Positions 52,671 through 62,110 of a stretch of 64,000 bases of DNA are shown here, in pieces. A program made the translations under genes and the position numbers. The stretch's first letter is position 1; every line of letters starts with the position of its first letter. Under the pieces are notes generated by a model. That model saw only the letters and a list, made by a program, of their open reading frames with translations. It had not been told where the DNA came from and ran no database searches. Origin of the DNA: Lachnospiraceae bacterium (lineage in GTDB: Bacteria; Bacillota; Clostridia; Lachnospirales; Lachnospiraceae); the NCBI GenBank assembly GCA_022792335.1, contig JAAWAV010000021.1:27275-91274 (forward strand). Direction: 5' to 3'.

Positions 52671-52707
52671 CTTGAGAAATTAAAATGTAGGAACGGAGGA
52701 TTTAGAC

Positions 52708-54051
52708 ATGGAAAATAAGAAATCTATGGAATTGTTCAGCAACACTCCAATATCACAGGCTGTATTTAAAAACGCATTGCCAGCAACGGCGGCAATGCTT
52801 ATGGTTCTGGTTTATAATCTGGCAGATACTTTTTTCATCGGTCAGACGCATGATGCTTTGCAGGTAGCGGCAGTGTCTTTGGCGACTCCTGTATTTTTAA
52901 TGTTTATGGCGGTGGGCACGATGTTTGGAGTAGGCGGCACTTCTGTTATATCAAGGGCTATGGGAGAAGGCAGGACTGTCTATGCGAAAAAGGTATGTTC
53001 TTTCTGTATGTGGGGCTGTGTGATGGTTGGGATTGTCATGTCAGTTTGTATGCTTATCTTTATTGATCCGATTTTATCTTTGATTGGCGCAAGTACAGAC
53101 ACTTGGAATTTAGTAAAAACATACCTGACGATTGTCGTGTGCAGTGGACCGTTTGTACTTATTTCTAATTGTTATTCTAATGTAATCAGGACAGAGGGAG
53201 AATCGACAAAAGCGATGATGGGTACGCTCCTTGGTAATCTGATGAATGTTATTCTTGATCTCATATTCATTTTGGGATTTGGGTGGGACATTGCAGGGGC
53301 TGCGATTGCAACGGTAATCGGAAACGTCATAGGCGCTGGGTATTATATTGCCTATTTTGTCTGGGGGAAATCTTTATTAAGTATTAGCATGAAAGATTTT
53401 TCAATAAAGGATAAAGTGGCAAGTGATGTGCTTGTAATTGGAGTACCTGCCGCATTAGGTTCTATGCTTATGAGTGTTTCACAAATCATAATTAACAGTC
53501 AGATGGCGGAATATGGCGATATAGCGGTTGCGGCAATGGGGATAGCTATGAAAGTGGTTATCATAACTGGTATGGTTTGCATGGGGTTAGGACAAGGAGT
53601 TCAGCCGATTTTGGGATATTGCGTAGGCGCAAAATTATGGGACAGGTTTCAGAAAGTATTGAGGTATTCTTTGGCATTTGCCTTTCTTTTGAGTGTAATT
53701 CTAACAGGTGTTTGTTATTTATTTACCAATCAGATTGTAAGCGCATTTCTTACGGATGTAACTGCATTTGGATATGCGGCACAATTTTCAAAGATTTTGC
53801 TTTCCACGAGTTTTCTGTTTGGGGTGTTTTATGTTCTCACTAATGCATTACAAGCTATGGGCGCAGCAACGGCGGCTCTTGTCATTAACGTAAGCAGACA
53901 GGGAATTATCTTTATTCCTGCTTTATTTATTCTGAAAACAATTGTGGGAATGACTGGGCTGGTGTGGGCGCAGCCTGTGGCGGATGTCGTTTCTCTGGCT
54001 ACCGCTTATATTCTGTATATAAATACATCAAAAAAGATGGCTGTTCAATAA
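52708..54051 (+). CDS. MATE family multidrug efflux transporter
   Basis: The 447-residue protein has 12 hydrophobic helices in two homologous halves, with NLADTFFIGQ, GTMFGVGGTSVISRAMGEG and GLGQGVQPILGYCVGA typical of MATE exporters (NorM/DinF/MepA branch). It extrudes cationic drugs by Na+ or H+ antiport. The upstream MarR gene and shared operator imply induction by a ligand of the regulator. Low G+C compared with its surroundings. Confidence 0.95.
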   Translation: MENKKSMELFSNTPISQAVFKNALPATAAMLMVLVYNLADTFFIGQTHDALQVAAVSLATPVFLMFMAVGTMFGVGGTSVISRAMGEGRTVYAKKVCSFCMWGCVMVGIVMSVCMLIFIDPILSLIGASTDTWNLVKTYLTIVVCSGPFVLISNCYSNVIRTEGESTKAMMGTLLGNLMNVILDLIFILGFGWDIAGAAIATVIGNVIGAGYYIAYFVWGKSLLSISMKDFSIKDKVASDVLVIGVPAALGSMLMSVSQIIINSQMAEYGDIAVAAMGIAMKVVIITGMVCMGLGQGVQPILGYCVGAKLWDRFQKVLRYSLAFAFLLSVILTGVCYLFTNQIVSAFLTDVTAFGYAAQFSKILLSTSFLFGVFYVLTNALQAMGAATAALVINVSRQGIIFIPALFILKTIVGMTGLVWAQPVADVVSLATAYILYINTSKKMAVQ

Positions 54052-54061
54052 ACCGCTACAC

Positions 54062-54145
54062 TCTGGATGTAACTGTGTAAACGCCTTGATCGACAAGATA
54101 CTGGTTTCGGAGCGTGAGAAGATGGCAAACAGAACAGTAACGCAG
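54062..54145 (+). pseudogene. Possible C-terminal remnant of a serine recombinase
   Basis: The frame reads VNALIDKILVSEREK then RTVTQ, similar to the C-terminal 'LIDKIvVhE...r.tQ' segment of large serine recombinases of conjugative elements. There is no catalytic domain and the frame degenerates afterwards. It borders the A+T-rich MarR/MATE island. Confidence 0.35.
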
Positions 54146-54268
54146 AGCGAAGGACAGATGGGTATCGTTGTCTTTGGGTTTTACTGTTTTACTGTTTTGC
54201 TGTTTGCCGCCTGCCTCTGCTTCCATAAGAACCTGTCAACAGAGCAGGCGACGCTGTCGCACATCTGT

Positions 54269-54688
54269 TTAAAATTCAAACAGATTTAATCCAATCTCCT
54301 CGCTAAATTTCCGGTCCACCTGGCCGTCAATGATCTGAATCACCATTTCACAGGTGGCGCTGACAATGGCCTGATTCAGATGCCCGCCGACCACCTGGCC
54401 TTTTTCGTCTCCGGCGCTCATATGCAGATGGCTATAAAAGGCCCCGTCCATTGTATTGATTGTCCCATGGAGAGACACAATTTCATAGCTCCCTGCAAAA
54501 TGGTTGGAGTAGTAATGCTTCTCCTCTGTCTGAAATACTCCTACAGTAAAATCTCCCACTGCTCCCAGCGCGTGTACACTGGCCAATTGGATGTCCTCTC
54601 TTCCGGCAATCTCTTTCACCTGTTCCAGGATTTCTTCTCCCTTATCTATCCTGGCGATCACCATATTTCCAAACCTTTTATATTCCAT
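54269..54688 (-). CDS. PPC (DUF296) domain protein
   Basis: The 139-residue protein is a stand-alone PPC domain: FGNMVIARIDKGEEILEQVKEIA, ASVHALGAVGDFTVGVF, and SHLHMSAGDEKGQVVGGHL, whose histidines could bind metal. Bacterial examples form trimers of unknown role. The start at 54688 follows AAAGGGG. The last codons fold into a small hairpin (54263-54285). Confidence 0.9.
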   Translation of the reverse strand: MEYKRFGNMVIARIDKGEEILEQVKEIAGREDIQLASVHALGAVGDFTVGVFQTEEKHYYSNHFAGSYEIVSLHGTINTMDGAFYSHLHMSAGDEKGQVVGGHLNQAIVSATCEMVIQIIDGQVDRKFSEEIGLNLFEF

Positions 54689-54770
54689 TGATAATCCCCT
54701 TTCATTCCGGCTTAAACGCTTCCGTATCCCTACAAACGGAGCTCTCCCCAATGCAAACTGCCTCTTCTGT

Positions 54771-55205
54771 TCAGGCGGAGTGGTCTTTCTTCGCCACGCT
54801 GTTGGTATCCAGAGAATCCCGGAACACAAAGAATCTGTCGTAGAGAAATTCCAACACAAAATTAGCGACCATATTGAGCGCCGTCACCAGATATTCATTC
54901 CACAAAAGCTCCTCAGCCAAATAATTTCCAAGAATCGTAGACACCGGCGTAAATACGCAGTAGAAAGCCGCTACCTTAAGCATCGCTACCGGGATATTGT
55001 TCGCCGACTGGAACGTATAACGTCTATTCAGGGTGAAGTTCCAGAGAACTGACAGAATCAGAGCGATCAGATAGCAGGGCCAGTAGCTCCACCCGGAACA
55101 CTCATTGAGCAGGGTAAAGACGGCAATCTCGATAACTCCTGCTGATACGGAAAATGCCAGAAATTTGAAAGAGCGGAGAAGCTCCTTTTTTCCATCGCCT
55201 TTCAT
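54771..55205 (-). CDS. GtrA-like family membrane protein
   Basis: The 144-residue protein has four helices and the GtrA pattern (FLAFSVSAGVIEIAVFTLL, WNFTLNRRYTF, NMVANFVLEFLYDRFFVF). GtrA-like proteins are thought to flip lipid-linked sugars for wall or O-antigen decoration. No glycosyltransferase is adjacent. The ATG at 55205 follows AGGGAGGA; in-frame codons further upstream are ignored. Confidence 0.9.
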   Translation of the reverse strand: MKGDGKKELLRSFKFLAFSVSAGVIEIAVFTLLNECSGWSYWPCYLIALILSVLWNFTLNRRYTFQSANNIPVAMLKVAAFYCVFTPVSTILGNYLAEELLWNEYLVTALNMVANFVLEFLYDRFFVFRDSLDTNSVAKKDHSA

Positions 55206-55281
55206 ACAAGGTCCTCCCTTTGCTTTATGGATTCCATTATACTTCATCCGCTCGTTATTCTTCAATATGATTCTCTGTTTT

Positions 55282-56073
55282 TTATTCTTTTCCTTTTCTG
55301 TCCCAGCTATAACCCGGATCTTGCACAATATACTTGCCTCCGGATATCTCAAAATCAAAACCGGTGACATAGCCGCAGGCATCAGAAGCTAAAAATACCA
55401 GCGGTTTCGCCAGATCCTCCGGTACTCCCAACCGTTTAAGAGCCACATTGGCCGTATAAAGATCTCTGTTTTCTGAAATCGCGTCTTTTGCGATATCTGT
55501 CTGGATCATCCCGGGAATATACCCCACCACCCGGATTCCGTAAGGAGCAAAATTGGCCGCAAAAGTTTTTGTAAAGCTGGAAACTCCTGATTTTGCCGCA
55601 GCATAGATAGCGCCTTCCGTATGGGGGATCTTGGAGGCAAAGGAGGAGGCATTGATGATTACTCCGCCCCTTCCCTGGCGGATCATGTGCCGGCCGGCAA
55701 TCCGGCAGCCCTCAAACACGCCCTCCAGATCAATCTGCATCACACGGTCATAATCCTCTTTCGTAAAATCCAGAACCGGTCGGTCAATCGCGATCCCTGC
55801 ATTATTTACCCAGACATCAATGCCGTCGTTCTTTTCCGCCACTTCCTTGGCCATGGCTTCCATCGCCTTTGTATCTGACACATCTGCCTGATAAATGTCT
55901 ACCTGAAACCCCTGCTTCTCACATTCTTTCTGCATGGCTACCAGCTTTTCCATGGTACGGCCACAGACGGAAACGGCCGCTCCCTCTCTGGCAAATTCCA
56001 AAGCCGCCGCTTTTCCGATTCCAGTGGCGCCCCCGGTGATCACTACATGCTTTCCTTCCAAATGTAATTCCAT
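55282..56073 (-). CDS. SDR family oxidoreductase
   Basis: The 263-residue protein has the classical short-chain dehydrogenase motifs TGGATGIGKAAA (cofactor), NNAG, the catalytic Ser in INASSFASK and YAAAKSG (Tyr, Lys). It reduces or oxidises a hydroxyl group with NAD(P). It is the last gene of the apparent liv operon (66 bp after the dehydrogenase gene), which suggests it acts on the imported substrate. Confidence 0.94.
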   Translation of the reverse strand: MELHLEGKHVVITGGATGIGKAAALEFAREGAAVSVCGRTMEKLVAMQKECEKQGFQVDIYQADVSDTKAMEAMAKEVAEKNDGIDVWVNNAGIAIDRPVLDFTKEDYDRVMQIDLEGVFEGCRIAGRHMIRQGRGGVIINASSFASKIPHTEGAIYAAAKSGVSSFTKTFAANFAPYGIRVVGYIPGMIQTDIAKDAISENRDLYTANVALKRLGVPEDLAKPLVFLASDACGYVTGFDFEISGGKYIVQDPGYSWDRKGKE

Positions 56074-56104
56074 AAAAATCCTCCTTGGCGTACTACAATC
56101 GTAT

Positions 56105-56131
56105 GCCCTTCGGGCGGCCGCCCGGAAGGGC
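56105..56131. repeat. G+C-rich hairpin between dehydrogenase genes
   Basis: Arms GCCCTTC/GAAGGGC around GGGCGGCCGCCC, a 27-bp near-perfect palindrome with no T-tract, inside the predicted operon; possibly an mRNA processing or stability element. Confidence 0.6.
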
Positions 56132-56139
56132 TCACAATT

Positions 56140-57105
56140 TTAATTAAGCGCAGTTTTCGGTTTTCTCCCCTCCAGTGCGTCGATCACACACTGAGCACAG
56201 TCCACACTCACCGCTTCCTTGGACTCCCAGGTCTCGGAGGAAGAATGAGGCTGCAAGACCACATTGGGGCAGGAGAGAATCGGCATATCCTTCTCCGGCG
56301 GTTCCTGCTCGTAGACGTCCACTCCGGCGGCGCCCACCTTACCGGATTTTAATCCTTCATAAATGGCGTCCAGATTCCAGGCCGGTCCTCTGGCCGTATT
56401 GACGATAACGACACCGTCTTTCATAAGGGCCAGCTCTTCTTTGTCGATGAAATGGTAATTCTCCGGCGTATTAGGGATATGGAGTGTGACACAGTCGCTC
56501 TCTTTTAGAACTTCTTCCTTGGACGCAAAGGTCACGCCGAGTTCCTTCGCCGCCTCCTCGTTGGGATAAGGATCATACGCCAGCACCCGGGCCACGTCAA
56601 ATCCCTTCATAAGTCTTGCAAAGCAGCGCCCAATGGCTCCAAATCCCATGATTCCTATCGTCTTTCCATGAAGCTGGCTTCCGGTAAAACGATCCCAGCG
56701 ATTTTCCCGCATCACCTTATCCATGGGAATCACATTTTTCATGGCAGAAAGCATCAGAGTCAGAGCATACTCGGCCACACTGTTGGAGAGCATGAAGCTC
56801 CGCACATTGCAGGCGACGATGCCATGGTTCTTTGCCGCTTCCAGGTCTACGGTATCATAACCGACGCCAAAGCGGGCCACCACTTTGAGTTTCGGCGCTT
56901 TTGCGAACACTTCCTCGCACCAGGGCTCCATCCCGGCAATCGCCCCGTCAATATCTCCGGAAAGCTCCATCAGCTCTTCTTTTGTATAAGGTTCTTCTCT
57001 GTCAATCTCCAAAAGCTCATAGCCTTTATCCAAAAGCATCTTTCTGGCTTTCGGACAGTTCTTTTCGTAATTGCTGACTCCCACCAGTATCTTTTTCTTG
57101 TCCAT
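56140..57105 (-). CDS. D-isomer-specific 2-hydroxyacid dehydrogenase (phosphoglycerate dehydrogenase-like)
   Basis: The 321-residue protein has the NAD motif GKTIGIMGFGAIGRCFARLM and catalytic Arg/Glu/His in VNTARGPAW, GAAGVDVYEQEPP and LQPHSSSETWES. There is no ACT domain. Five bp after livF, it is likely co-transcribed and acts on a 2-hydroxy or 2-keto acid derived from the transported compound rather than in serine synthesis. Confidence 0.92.
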   Translation of the reverse strand: MDKKKILVGVSNYEKNCPKARKMLLDKGYELLEIDREEPYTKEELMELSGDIDGAIAGMEPWCEEVFAKAPKLKVVARFGVGYDTVDLEAAKNHGIVACNVRSFMLSNSVAEYALTLMLSAMKNVIPMDKVMRENRWDRFTGSQLHGKTIGIMGFGAIGRCFARLMKGFDVARVLAYDPYPNEEAAKELGVTFASKEEVLKESDCVTLHIPNTPENYHFIDKEELALMKDGVVIVNTARGPAWNLDAIYEGLKSGKVGAAGVDVYEQEPPEKDMPILSCPNVVLQPHSSSETWESKEAVSVDCAQCVIDALEGRKPKTALN

Positions 57106-57110
57106 TTCCT

Positions 57111-57830
57111 TTAACCTCCCAGGTATGCTTTCTTTACTTCCTCATTGACCAAAAGGTCCTTACAGTAGCCCTCCATGGCCACTTCCCCTACCTGCATCAC
57201 ATAGCCGCGGTTCGCTGTGTTCAGCGCGATTTTCGAGTTCTGCTCCACAAAGAGAATCGTCATACCATCTTTGTTAATTTCCCGGATGGCTTTAAATACT
57301 TCTTTTACGATAACCGGGGCAAGCCCCAGAGACGGCTCATCCAAAAGCATAAGCTTCGGCCGGTTAATTAGCGCCCTGCCAATGGCTAACATCTGCTGTT
57401 CTCCGCCGGATAAGGTTCCCGCCAGCTGGTTTCTCCGCTCCTCAAGCCTGGGAAACCGGCGGAAAATATCCTGCATATCAGACTTCACATTCTTTGCGTC
57501 CTTTCGCAAATAGGCGCCTGTCATCAGATTTTCCTCCACCGTCAGCTTAGAAAATACATGGCGACCCTCCAAGACCTGGCAAAGGCCCCTGGCGGCAACC
57601 TTATGACCACTTAGCCCCTGGATTTCCTTTCCGTCGTAAATGATCTTCCCGCGAATGCCTTTTCCGTCTTTCAGCCCGGAAATCGACTGGAGGGTCGTGG
57701 TCTTTCCCGCGCCGTTGGCTCCGATAATGGTGACCATTTCTCCCTCATTCACCGTCATATTAATTCCCTTGACTGTATGAATGTTTCCGTAGTAATAATG
57801 AAAATCCTGTAATTCCAAAATAGGCGCCAT
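57111..57830 (-). CDS. livF: Branched-chain-type ABC transporter ATP-binding protein LivF
   Basis: The 239-residue ATPase has Walker A GANGAGKTT, signature LSGGEQQML, Walker B LMLLDEPSLGLAP and LFVEQN, the LivF pattern. The start overlaps the livG stop (TAATG). It energises a Liv-type importer together with LivG. Confidence 0.96.
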   Translation of the reverse strand: MAPILELQDFHYYYGNIHTVKGINMTVNEGEMVTIIGANGAGKTTTLQSISGLKDGKGIRGKIIYDGKEIQGLSGHKVAARGLCQVLEGRHVFSKLTVEENLMTGAYLRKDAKNVKSDMQDIFRRFPRLEERRNQLAGTLSGGEQQMLAIGRALINRPKLMLLDEPSLGLAPVIVKEVFKAIREINKDGMTILFVEQNSKIALNTANRGYVMQVGEVAMEGYCKDLLVNEEVKKAYLGG

Positions 57831-58585
57831 TATTCGTCACCTCCCAAATATGCGGTAATTACATCCGGATGATTCTGTACCACCTCAGGAACCCCCTCAG
57901 CCAGAAGCGTTCCATGCTCCAGACAGTACACATAGTCGCACACGCCCATGACCAGTTTCATATCGTGTTCAATCATCAGGATGGTCACATCCAGATCCAG
58001 AATCCGTCTGAGAAGGGCGTCAAACTCTTCCTTTTCTTTTGAGTTCATTCCGGCTACCGGTTCGTCCAAAAGGATCAGCTTCGGATTGCTGGCAAGTCCG
58101 CGGACGATCTCCAGCAGACGCTGTTTTCCATAGGAAAGACTTCCGGCCTGCTGATTCGCCATGTCCTGAAGTCCTACGAACTCCATCCATTTCTCCGCTT
58201 CTTCCCGGACGAACTTCTCTTCCTTGCGTTCTTTCGGCAAGTGGAACAAATCGCTCCAGAACCCGGATTTTAATCTTGTATGCATCCCTACCATAATATT
58301 TTCCTGTACGGTCATTCTCCGAAACAGATTGATGACCTGGTAGGTTCTGGCCATGCCTTCCTCATTGATCTTATGAGGCCGCAGCCCTTCCACATTCTTT
58401 CCATCAAAGACCACGTGACCCTCGGAGGGTTTGTAGACACCGCTGATACAGTTGAAAAAGGTGGTCTTTCCCGCGCCGTTGGGACCGATAAGTCCGGTGA
58501 TTTGTCCCCTCTTCACATGAATGCTGACCTTGTTTACGGCAATCAGGCCGCCAAACTGAATCGTTACTCCATCTGTTTTCAGCAT
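57830..58585 (-). CDS. livG: Branched-chain-type ABC transporter ATP-binding protein LivG
   Basis: The 251-residue ATPase has GPNGAGKTTFFNCISG, the long LivG insert with MVGMHTRLKSGFW, LSYGKQRLLEI as signature motif and LILLDEPVAGMN. It lies 1 nt after livM and overlaps livF. Confidence 0.96.
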   Translation of the reverse strand: MLKTDGVTIQFGGLIAVNKVSIHVKRGQITGLIGPNGAGKTTFFNCISGVYKPSEGHVVFDGKNVEGLRPHKINEEGMARTYQVINLFRRMTVQENIMVGMHTRLKSGFWSDLFHLPKERKEEKFVREEAEKWMEFVGLQDMANQQAGSLSYGKQRLLEIVRGLASNPKLILLDEPVAGMNSKEKEEFDALLRRILDLDVTILMIEHDMKLVMGVCDYVYCLEHGTLLAEGVPEVVQNHPDVITAYLGGDE

Positions 58586-58586
58586 A

Positions 58587-59579
58587 TCATTCTCCCTCCT
58601 TTCTACTGTCCTGCTTTAAGGCTTTTCTCCTCAGGAAAGCTGCTTTCACGTCTCTCGCCGCTCCTACCAGACCGCCGGGCATCGCCACAATAACGATTAA
58701 GAGCAGTACGCCGTAAATCAACATCTGGTATTCTTCAAAGGTACGAAGTCCCTCCAGAAGCACTTCGATGGAGATAGCGCCGATCACCGGTCCAATCAGG
58801 GAAGCGCTCCCGCCAAAGAGCATCATGGTTACAAAAAGCACGGATTGTTTCTGCAGATACATATCAGGATGGAGATATCCGACCAGGCCCAGGTACATGC
58901 TTCCTGCAAAGGCTACAAAGAAAGCGCTGACTGCAAAGGCGATAATCTTATATTTGCGGACATTCACACCCATCCCTTCCGCCGCCTGCGTATTTTCCCG
59001 AATCGCCACAAAAGCACGTCCCGTCCTGGATTTGACCAGAAGCTGTTTTAAGACCAGGAATATGACCACACAGGCAATTCCGAAATAATAAAACTTCACA
59101 TTGGTATCCAGCTTCAGACCGAATATACTCAGCTTGCTGGAGAAAAACCCATTGAAATCCCCGGTAATCTTTTTCGGCGAATGGCAGGCGAGCTGATAGA
59201 TGATCTCGCCGAAAGAAATCGTCGCCAGAGAAAGGAAATGGAATTTCAGTTTGGAAGCCGGGAAGGCCAAGAGAGCGCCGATAACCGCTGCCAAGGCTGC
59301 TGCCAGAAACATAGAAATAAAAAGCGGAATCCCCAGATACTTCGACATCAGTCCGGCTCCATAGCCGCCGATGGCGTAAAAAGCCGCATGTCCCATGGAT
59401 ATCTGTCCGCTGTAACCGAACAGCACATCCAGGCCCGACGCCCCGATAATATAAATCGTCACAAAGCTCGCGATGAGACACAGATACGACGAACCGCCCA
59501 GAATCACCGGAACGAGAAGCGCGACGACAACGGCAATCAGGCATTTAAGCATATTTGTTGATAACCCTGTTTTCTTCAT
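58587..59579 (-). CDS. livM: Branched-chain-type ABC transporter permease LivM
   Basis: The 330-residue permease has eight to ten helices, with SGLDVLFGYSGQISMGHAAFYAIGGY and AIRENTQAAEGMGVNVRKYKIIAFAVSAFFVAFAG, the LivM core. Substrate class cannot be read from the permease. GGAGG precedes the ATG. Confidence 0.96.
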   Translation of the reverse strand: MKKTGLSTNMLKCLIAVVVALLVPVILGGSSYLCLIASFVTIYIIGASGLDVLFGYSGQISMGHAAFYAIGGYGAGLMSKYLGIPLFISMFLAAALAAVIGALLAFPASKLKFHFLSLATISFGEIIYQLACHSPKKITGDFNGFFSSKLSIFGLKLDTNVKFYYFGIACVVIFLVLKQLLVKSRTGRAFVAIRENTQAAEGMGVNVRKYKIIAFAVSAFFVAFAGSMYLGLVGYLHPDMYLQKQSVLFVTMMLFGGSASLIGPVIGAISIEVLLEGLRTFEEYQMLIYGVLLLIVIVAMPGGLVGAARDVKAAFLRRKALKQDSRKEGE

Positions 59580-59605
59580 ATTGTCCTCCTGCCTGTCCTG
59601 TCCGA

Positions 59606-60487
59606 TTATACATCCTGGATCGCCTGCTCATTGAAGATACCCGTAGGCTTCACAAACAGGAATACGATCAGAATAATATATGCAAACATGTTCTTGAAAT
59701 CCGATGAAATGTATCCGGCCACCAGCGTTTCCACAAGTCCCAGGATTAAGCCGCCGACCATGGCGCCATACATATTTCCGTAACCGCCCATGACGGCTCC
59801 GGCAAATCCTTTTCCTCCGATTTTAGAACCCAGAGTAACATACACGCCGTACATAGGACCGATAAAGATTCCCGCGATAGCGGCAATTCCGGAGGAAATC
59901 CCCCAGGTAATTCCCGTATTTAAGGAGACGTTGATACCACAGGACTCTGCCGCCATAGGATCCATGGCGGCCGCCCGCATGGAAGTACCGATCCTTGTCC
60001 TTGTCATAAAGATATGTAAAACTACCATACAGACCAGAGAAGCGCCTACACATAAGAGCGATTCCGGCTGTACTCCAACTCCCAGAATGGAAATGGAATC
60101 TACAGAGAACACCGTAGGGAAATATTCTACCTTGGAACTCCAGATCGCCTGCGCGCCGTTCTGGAAAATATAAGAAACTGCGATGGTCGCCAAGACAATA
60201 TAGATGGCCATGACATTTTTGTTCAAAAGCTTCCGGATGACCCCCTTCTCCAGAAGGAAACCAATGGCAAAGGTGACCAGCATGGTAAGAAGTACGGAGA
60301 TAATATAAGGAAGCTTTAAAAACCGGTAAAAAGTCAGGCCGAGAAAAGCTCCGACTGTCAGAATATCACCCTGCACAAAAGTCATCAGTCCCGACGCTTT
60401 ATAAATCAGGCTGTAGCCCATGGCAATCAGGCTGTAAACACTCCCCAGCGCCAGTCCCAGGATGATGAGCTGCGTAAACATTTTCAT
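59606..60487 (-). CDS. livH: Branched-chain-type ABC transporter permease LivH
   Basis: The 293-residue permease has eight helices, with LGLALGSVYSLIAMGYSLIYKASGLMTFVQGDILTVGAF and the GIAAIAGIFIGPMYGVY, KGFAGAVMGGYGNMYGAMVGG blocks of LivH. It forms the translocation path with LivM. It follows livJ after a 139-bp gap that holds a hairpin. Confidence 0.96.
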   Translation of the reverse strand: MKMFTQLIILGLALGSVYSLIAMGYSLIYKASGLMTFVQGDILTVGAFLGLTFYRFLKLPYIISVLLTMLVTFAIGFLLEKGVIRKLLNKNVMAIYIVLATIAVSYIFQNGAQAIWSSKVEYFPTVFSVDSISILGVGVQPESLLCVGASLVCMVVLHIFMTRTRIGTSMRAAAMDPMAAESCGINVSLNTGITWGISSGIAAIAGIFIGPMYGVYVTLGSKIGGKGFAGAVMGGYGNMYGAMVGGLILGLVETLVAGYISSDFKNMFAYIILIVFLFVKPTGIFNEQAIQDV

Positions 60488-60584
60488 ATGCCGTTCATTC
60501 TCCTTTCATTTTCGATTACAGTTCCTGCCAGGAATCCGCCAAAATATGTCGCTGACTATCCTGTCGAACCTCTTATAAATAATT

Positions 60585-60607
60585 GTGGGGGCCGGACAGG
60601 CCCCCAC
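60585..60607 (-). terminator. Hairpin between livJ and livH
   Basis: Perfect 9-bp stem GTGGGGGCC/GGCCCCCAC with 5-nt loop, without a clear U-tract. Placed directly after livJ, it likely stabilises the livJ mRNA or causes partial termination, raising binding protein over membrane subunits. Confidence 0.65.
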
Positions 60608-60626
60608 ATGTCAGACGCAAAAGAGA

Positions 60627-61928
60627 TTATTTGTCCCTTCCAGTCTCAGATTTGTATGTATCATAATCCTCGGCCAGCCAGGTTGTGAAATCTTTATTTT
60701 TGCCTCCGCCAACATAGATCCAGTTGTTGGAAGTATGATATCCTTCACGAGTACCATCATCATAAGTCAGAGGGCCTCCCAGACCATCCACCTTTACCTG
60801 AGGCATCGCATCTTTTAAAGCGTCAGATTCATTGGAACCAGCAATCTTAGTCGCTTCCCACATAACCATCATGGTATCCCATACACGATAGATAACTTCC
60901 GTGGTGGGAATCTCGCCGTAACGTTCTTCATATCTCTTGAGGACTTCTTTGATAGGCTCCACATCACAGTCATCAATGGTCGCATAGATCAGATAAGGAT
61001 AGGAAGCCGCCACATACTTGGCATTGTCGTCGCCAGCGATGTTGGCGTCTCTCATAGACATAATCTCTTTGCTGAACAGCACACCCTTGTAACCGCCCTG
61101 GCGAAGCTGTTTTACGAAAGGACCAATGTGCTCGCCACTGTTGGTCATGTAAACGCATTCCGGATCCGCAGCGATGATCTTCGCAACCTGCGCGGAGAAG
61201 TCACTGTCAGACATTGCATAAGTCTCTCTTGCAACCACCTCGACATTCTGCTCCTCGCAGAGTTTTACGAAAGCGTCTGCTGTAGAGAGGGAAGCGTCGT
61301 CCTGTCCGTTGCTGACTGCTACAGTCGTATATCCGGCTTCCTTGATCATCTCAACCGTATTGGTCGCCAGGTTCGCATTGTTTACTGTGGCGCGGAACAC
61401 ATAGGGCCAGTCCTCTGCCATCCAGGTGTTGGCTGTTCCAAGACCCATCATGAACACGCCGGCATCATTGACCTGCTGACCTGCAGCCAAGATCTCGCTG
61501 GAGTTTACAGAACCCATAATGGCGTCCACCTTGTCGTCATTGATTAACTTGGAAACAACCTTGACAGCCTCCTCCGGGGAACCCTGGCTGTCATAGACTA
61601 CCTTCTCAATCTTGGCGCCGTTGAAGCCGCCGTTCTCATTGATATAATCAATCGCAATATCCAACGTATTATTACTCTCATTTCCTGCTACGGAATTGGC
61701 TCCCGTAAGCTGCAGGAATGCTCCGAGCTTAAAAGTCTCGCCATTTGCAGCCGCCTCGCCACCTTCACTCTTCGTCTCTGCATCCGCGCCTTTTGTCTCT
61801 TTGGCGCCCTCTGTTGCTGGAGCCTTCGTCTGCGTATCTGCTTCTTTTTCTTTGTCCCCACCGCAGGCAGCCAGGCCAAAGACCATTGCCGCCGCGAGGA
61901 AAAGAGCCGTAAGCTTCTTCAGTTTCAT
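60627..61928 (-). CDS. livJ: Liv-type ABC transporter substrate-binding lipoprotein
   Basis: The 433-residue protein has a lipoprotein signal (MKLKKLTALFLAAAMVFGLA, then ACGG with the lipidated Cys), an Ala/Glu/Lys/Thr linker and a type 1 periplasmic-binding fold (LGAFLQLTGANSVAGNESNNTLDIAI, VVYDSQGSPEEAV). Substrate is not predictable; the surrounding 2-hydroxyacid dehydrogenase, SDR and HpaI aldolase favour an organic or sugar acid over branched-chain amino acids. AGGAGG precedes the ATG, and a TATAAT (61971-61976, minus) is the likely -10. Confidence 0.94.
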   Translation of the reverse strand: MKLKKLTALFLAAAMVFGLAACGGDKEKEADTQTKAPATEGAKETKGADAETKSEGGEAAANGETFKLGAFLQLTGANSVAGNESNNTLDIAIDYINENGGFNGAKIEKVVYDSQGSPEEAVKVVSKLINDDKVDAIMGSVNSSEILAAGQQVNDAGVFMMGLGTANTWMAEDWPYVFRATVNNANLATNTVEMIKEAGYTTVAVSNGQDDASLSTADAFVKLCEEQNVEVVARETYAMSDSDFSAQVAKIIAADPECVYMTNSGEHIGPFVKQLRQGGYKGVLFSKEIMSMRDANIAGDDNAKYVAASYPYLIYATIDDCDVEPIKEVLKRYEERYGEIPTTEVIYRVWDTMMVMWEATKIAGSNESDALKDAMPQVKVDGLGGPLTYDDGTREGYHTSNNWIYVGGGKNKDFTTWLAEDYDTYKSETGRDK

Positions 61929-62029
61929 TTTTTTTCCTCCTGTTTTACATATTTTTTTCATTACAAAGATATTATACTGGCTTTCGTTTTTTTCGAACTC
62001 GTCTGCTGACACAGGATATTTTGACGATT

Positions 62030-62046
62030 TTGTGTTCCAAACACAA
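62030..62046. promoter_or_regulatory. Operator-like palindrome between livJ and the divergent SDR gene
   Basis: TTGTGTT-CCA-AACACAA, a perfect 7-bp dyad with 3-bp centre, in the 182-bp divergent promoter region. It resembles GntR-type operators (TTGT-n-ACAA). Such a site could co-regulate the importer operon and the SDR gene. No regulator gene is in the window. Confidence 0.6.
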
Positions 62047-62110
62047 TCTTCTTCTGTGCAAATAGGCTAAAATGAGACATCATATAACGAAGCTACGCAG
62101 AGAGGAGATT

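Noticed and set aside
54263..54285. Terminator at the end of the PPC gene.
   Set aside because: The hairpin ATCTGTTT/AAACAGAT includes coding bases and has no T-tract on the minus strand.
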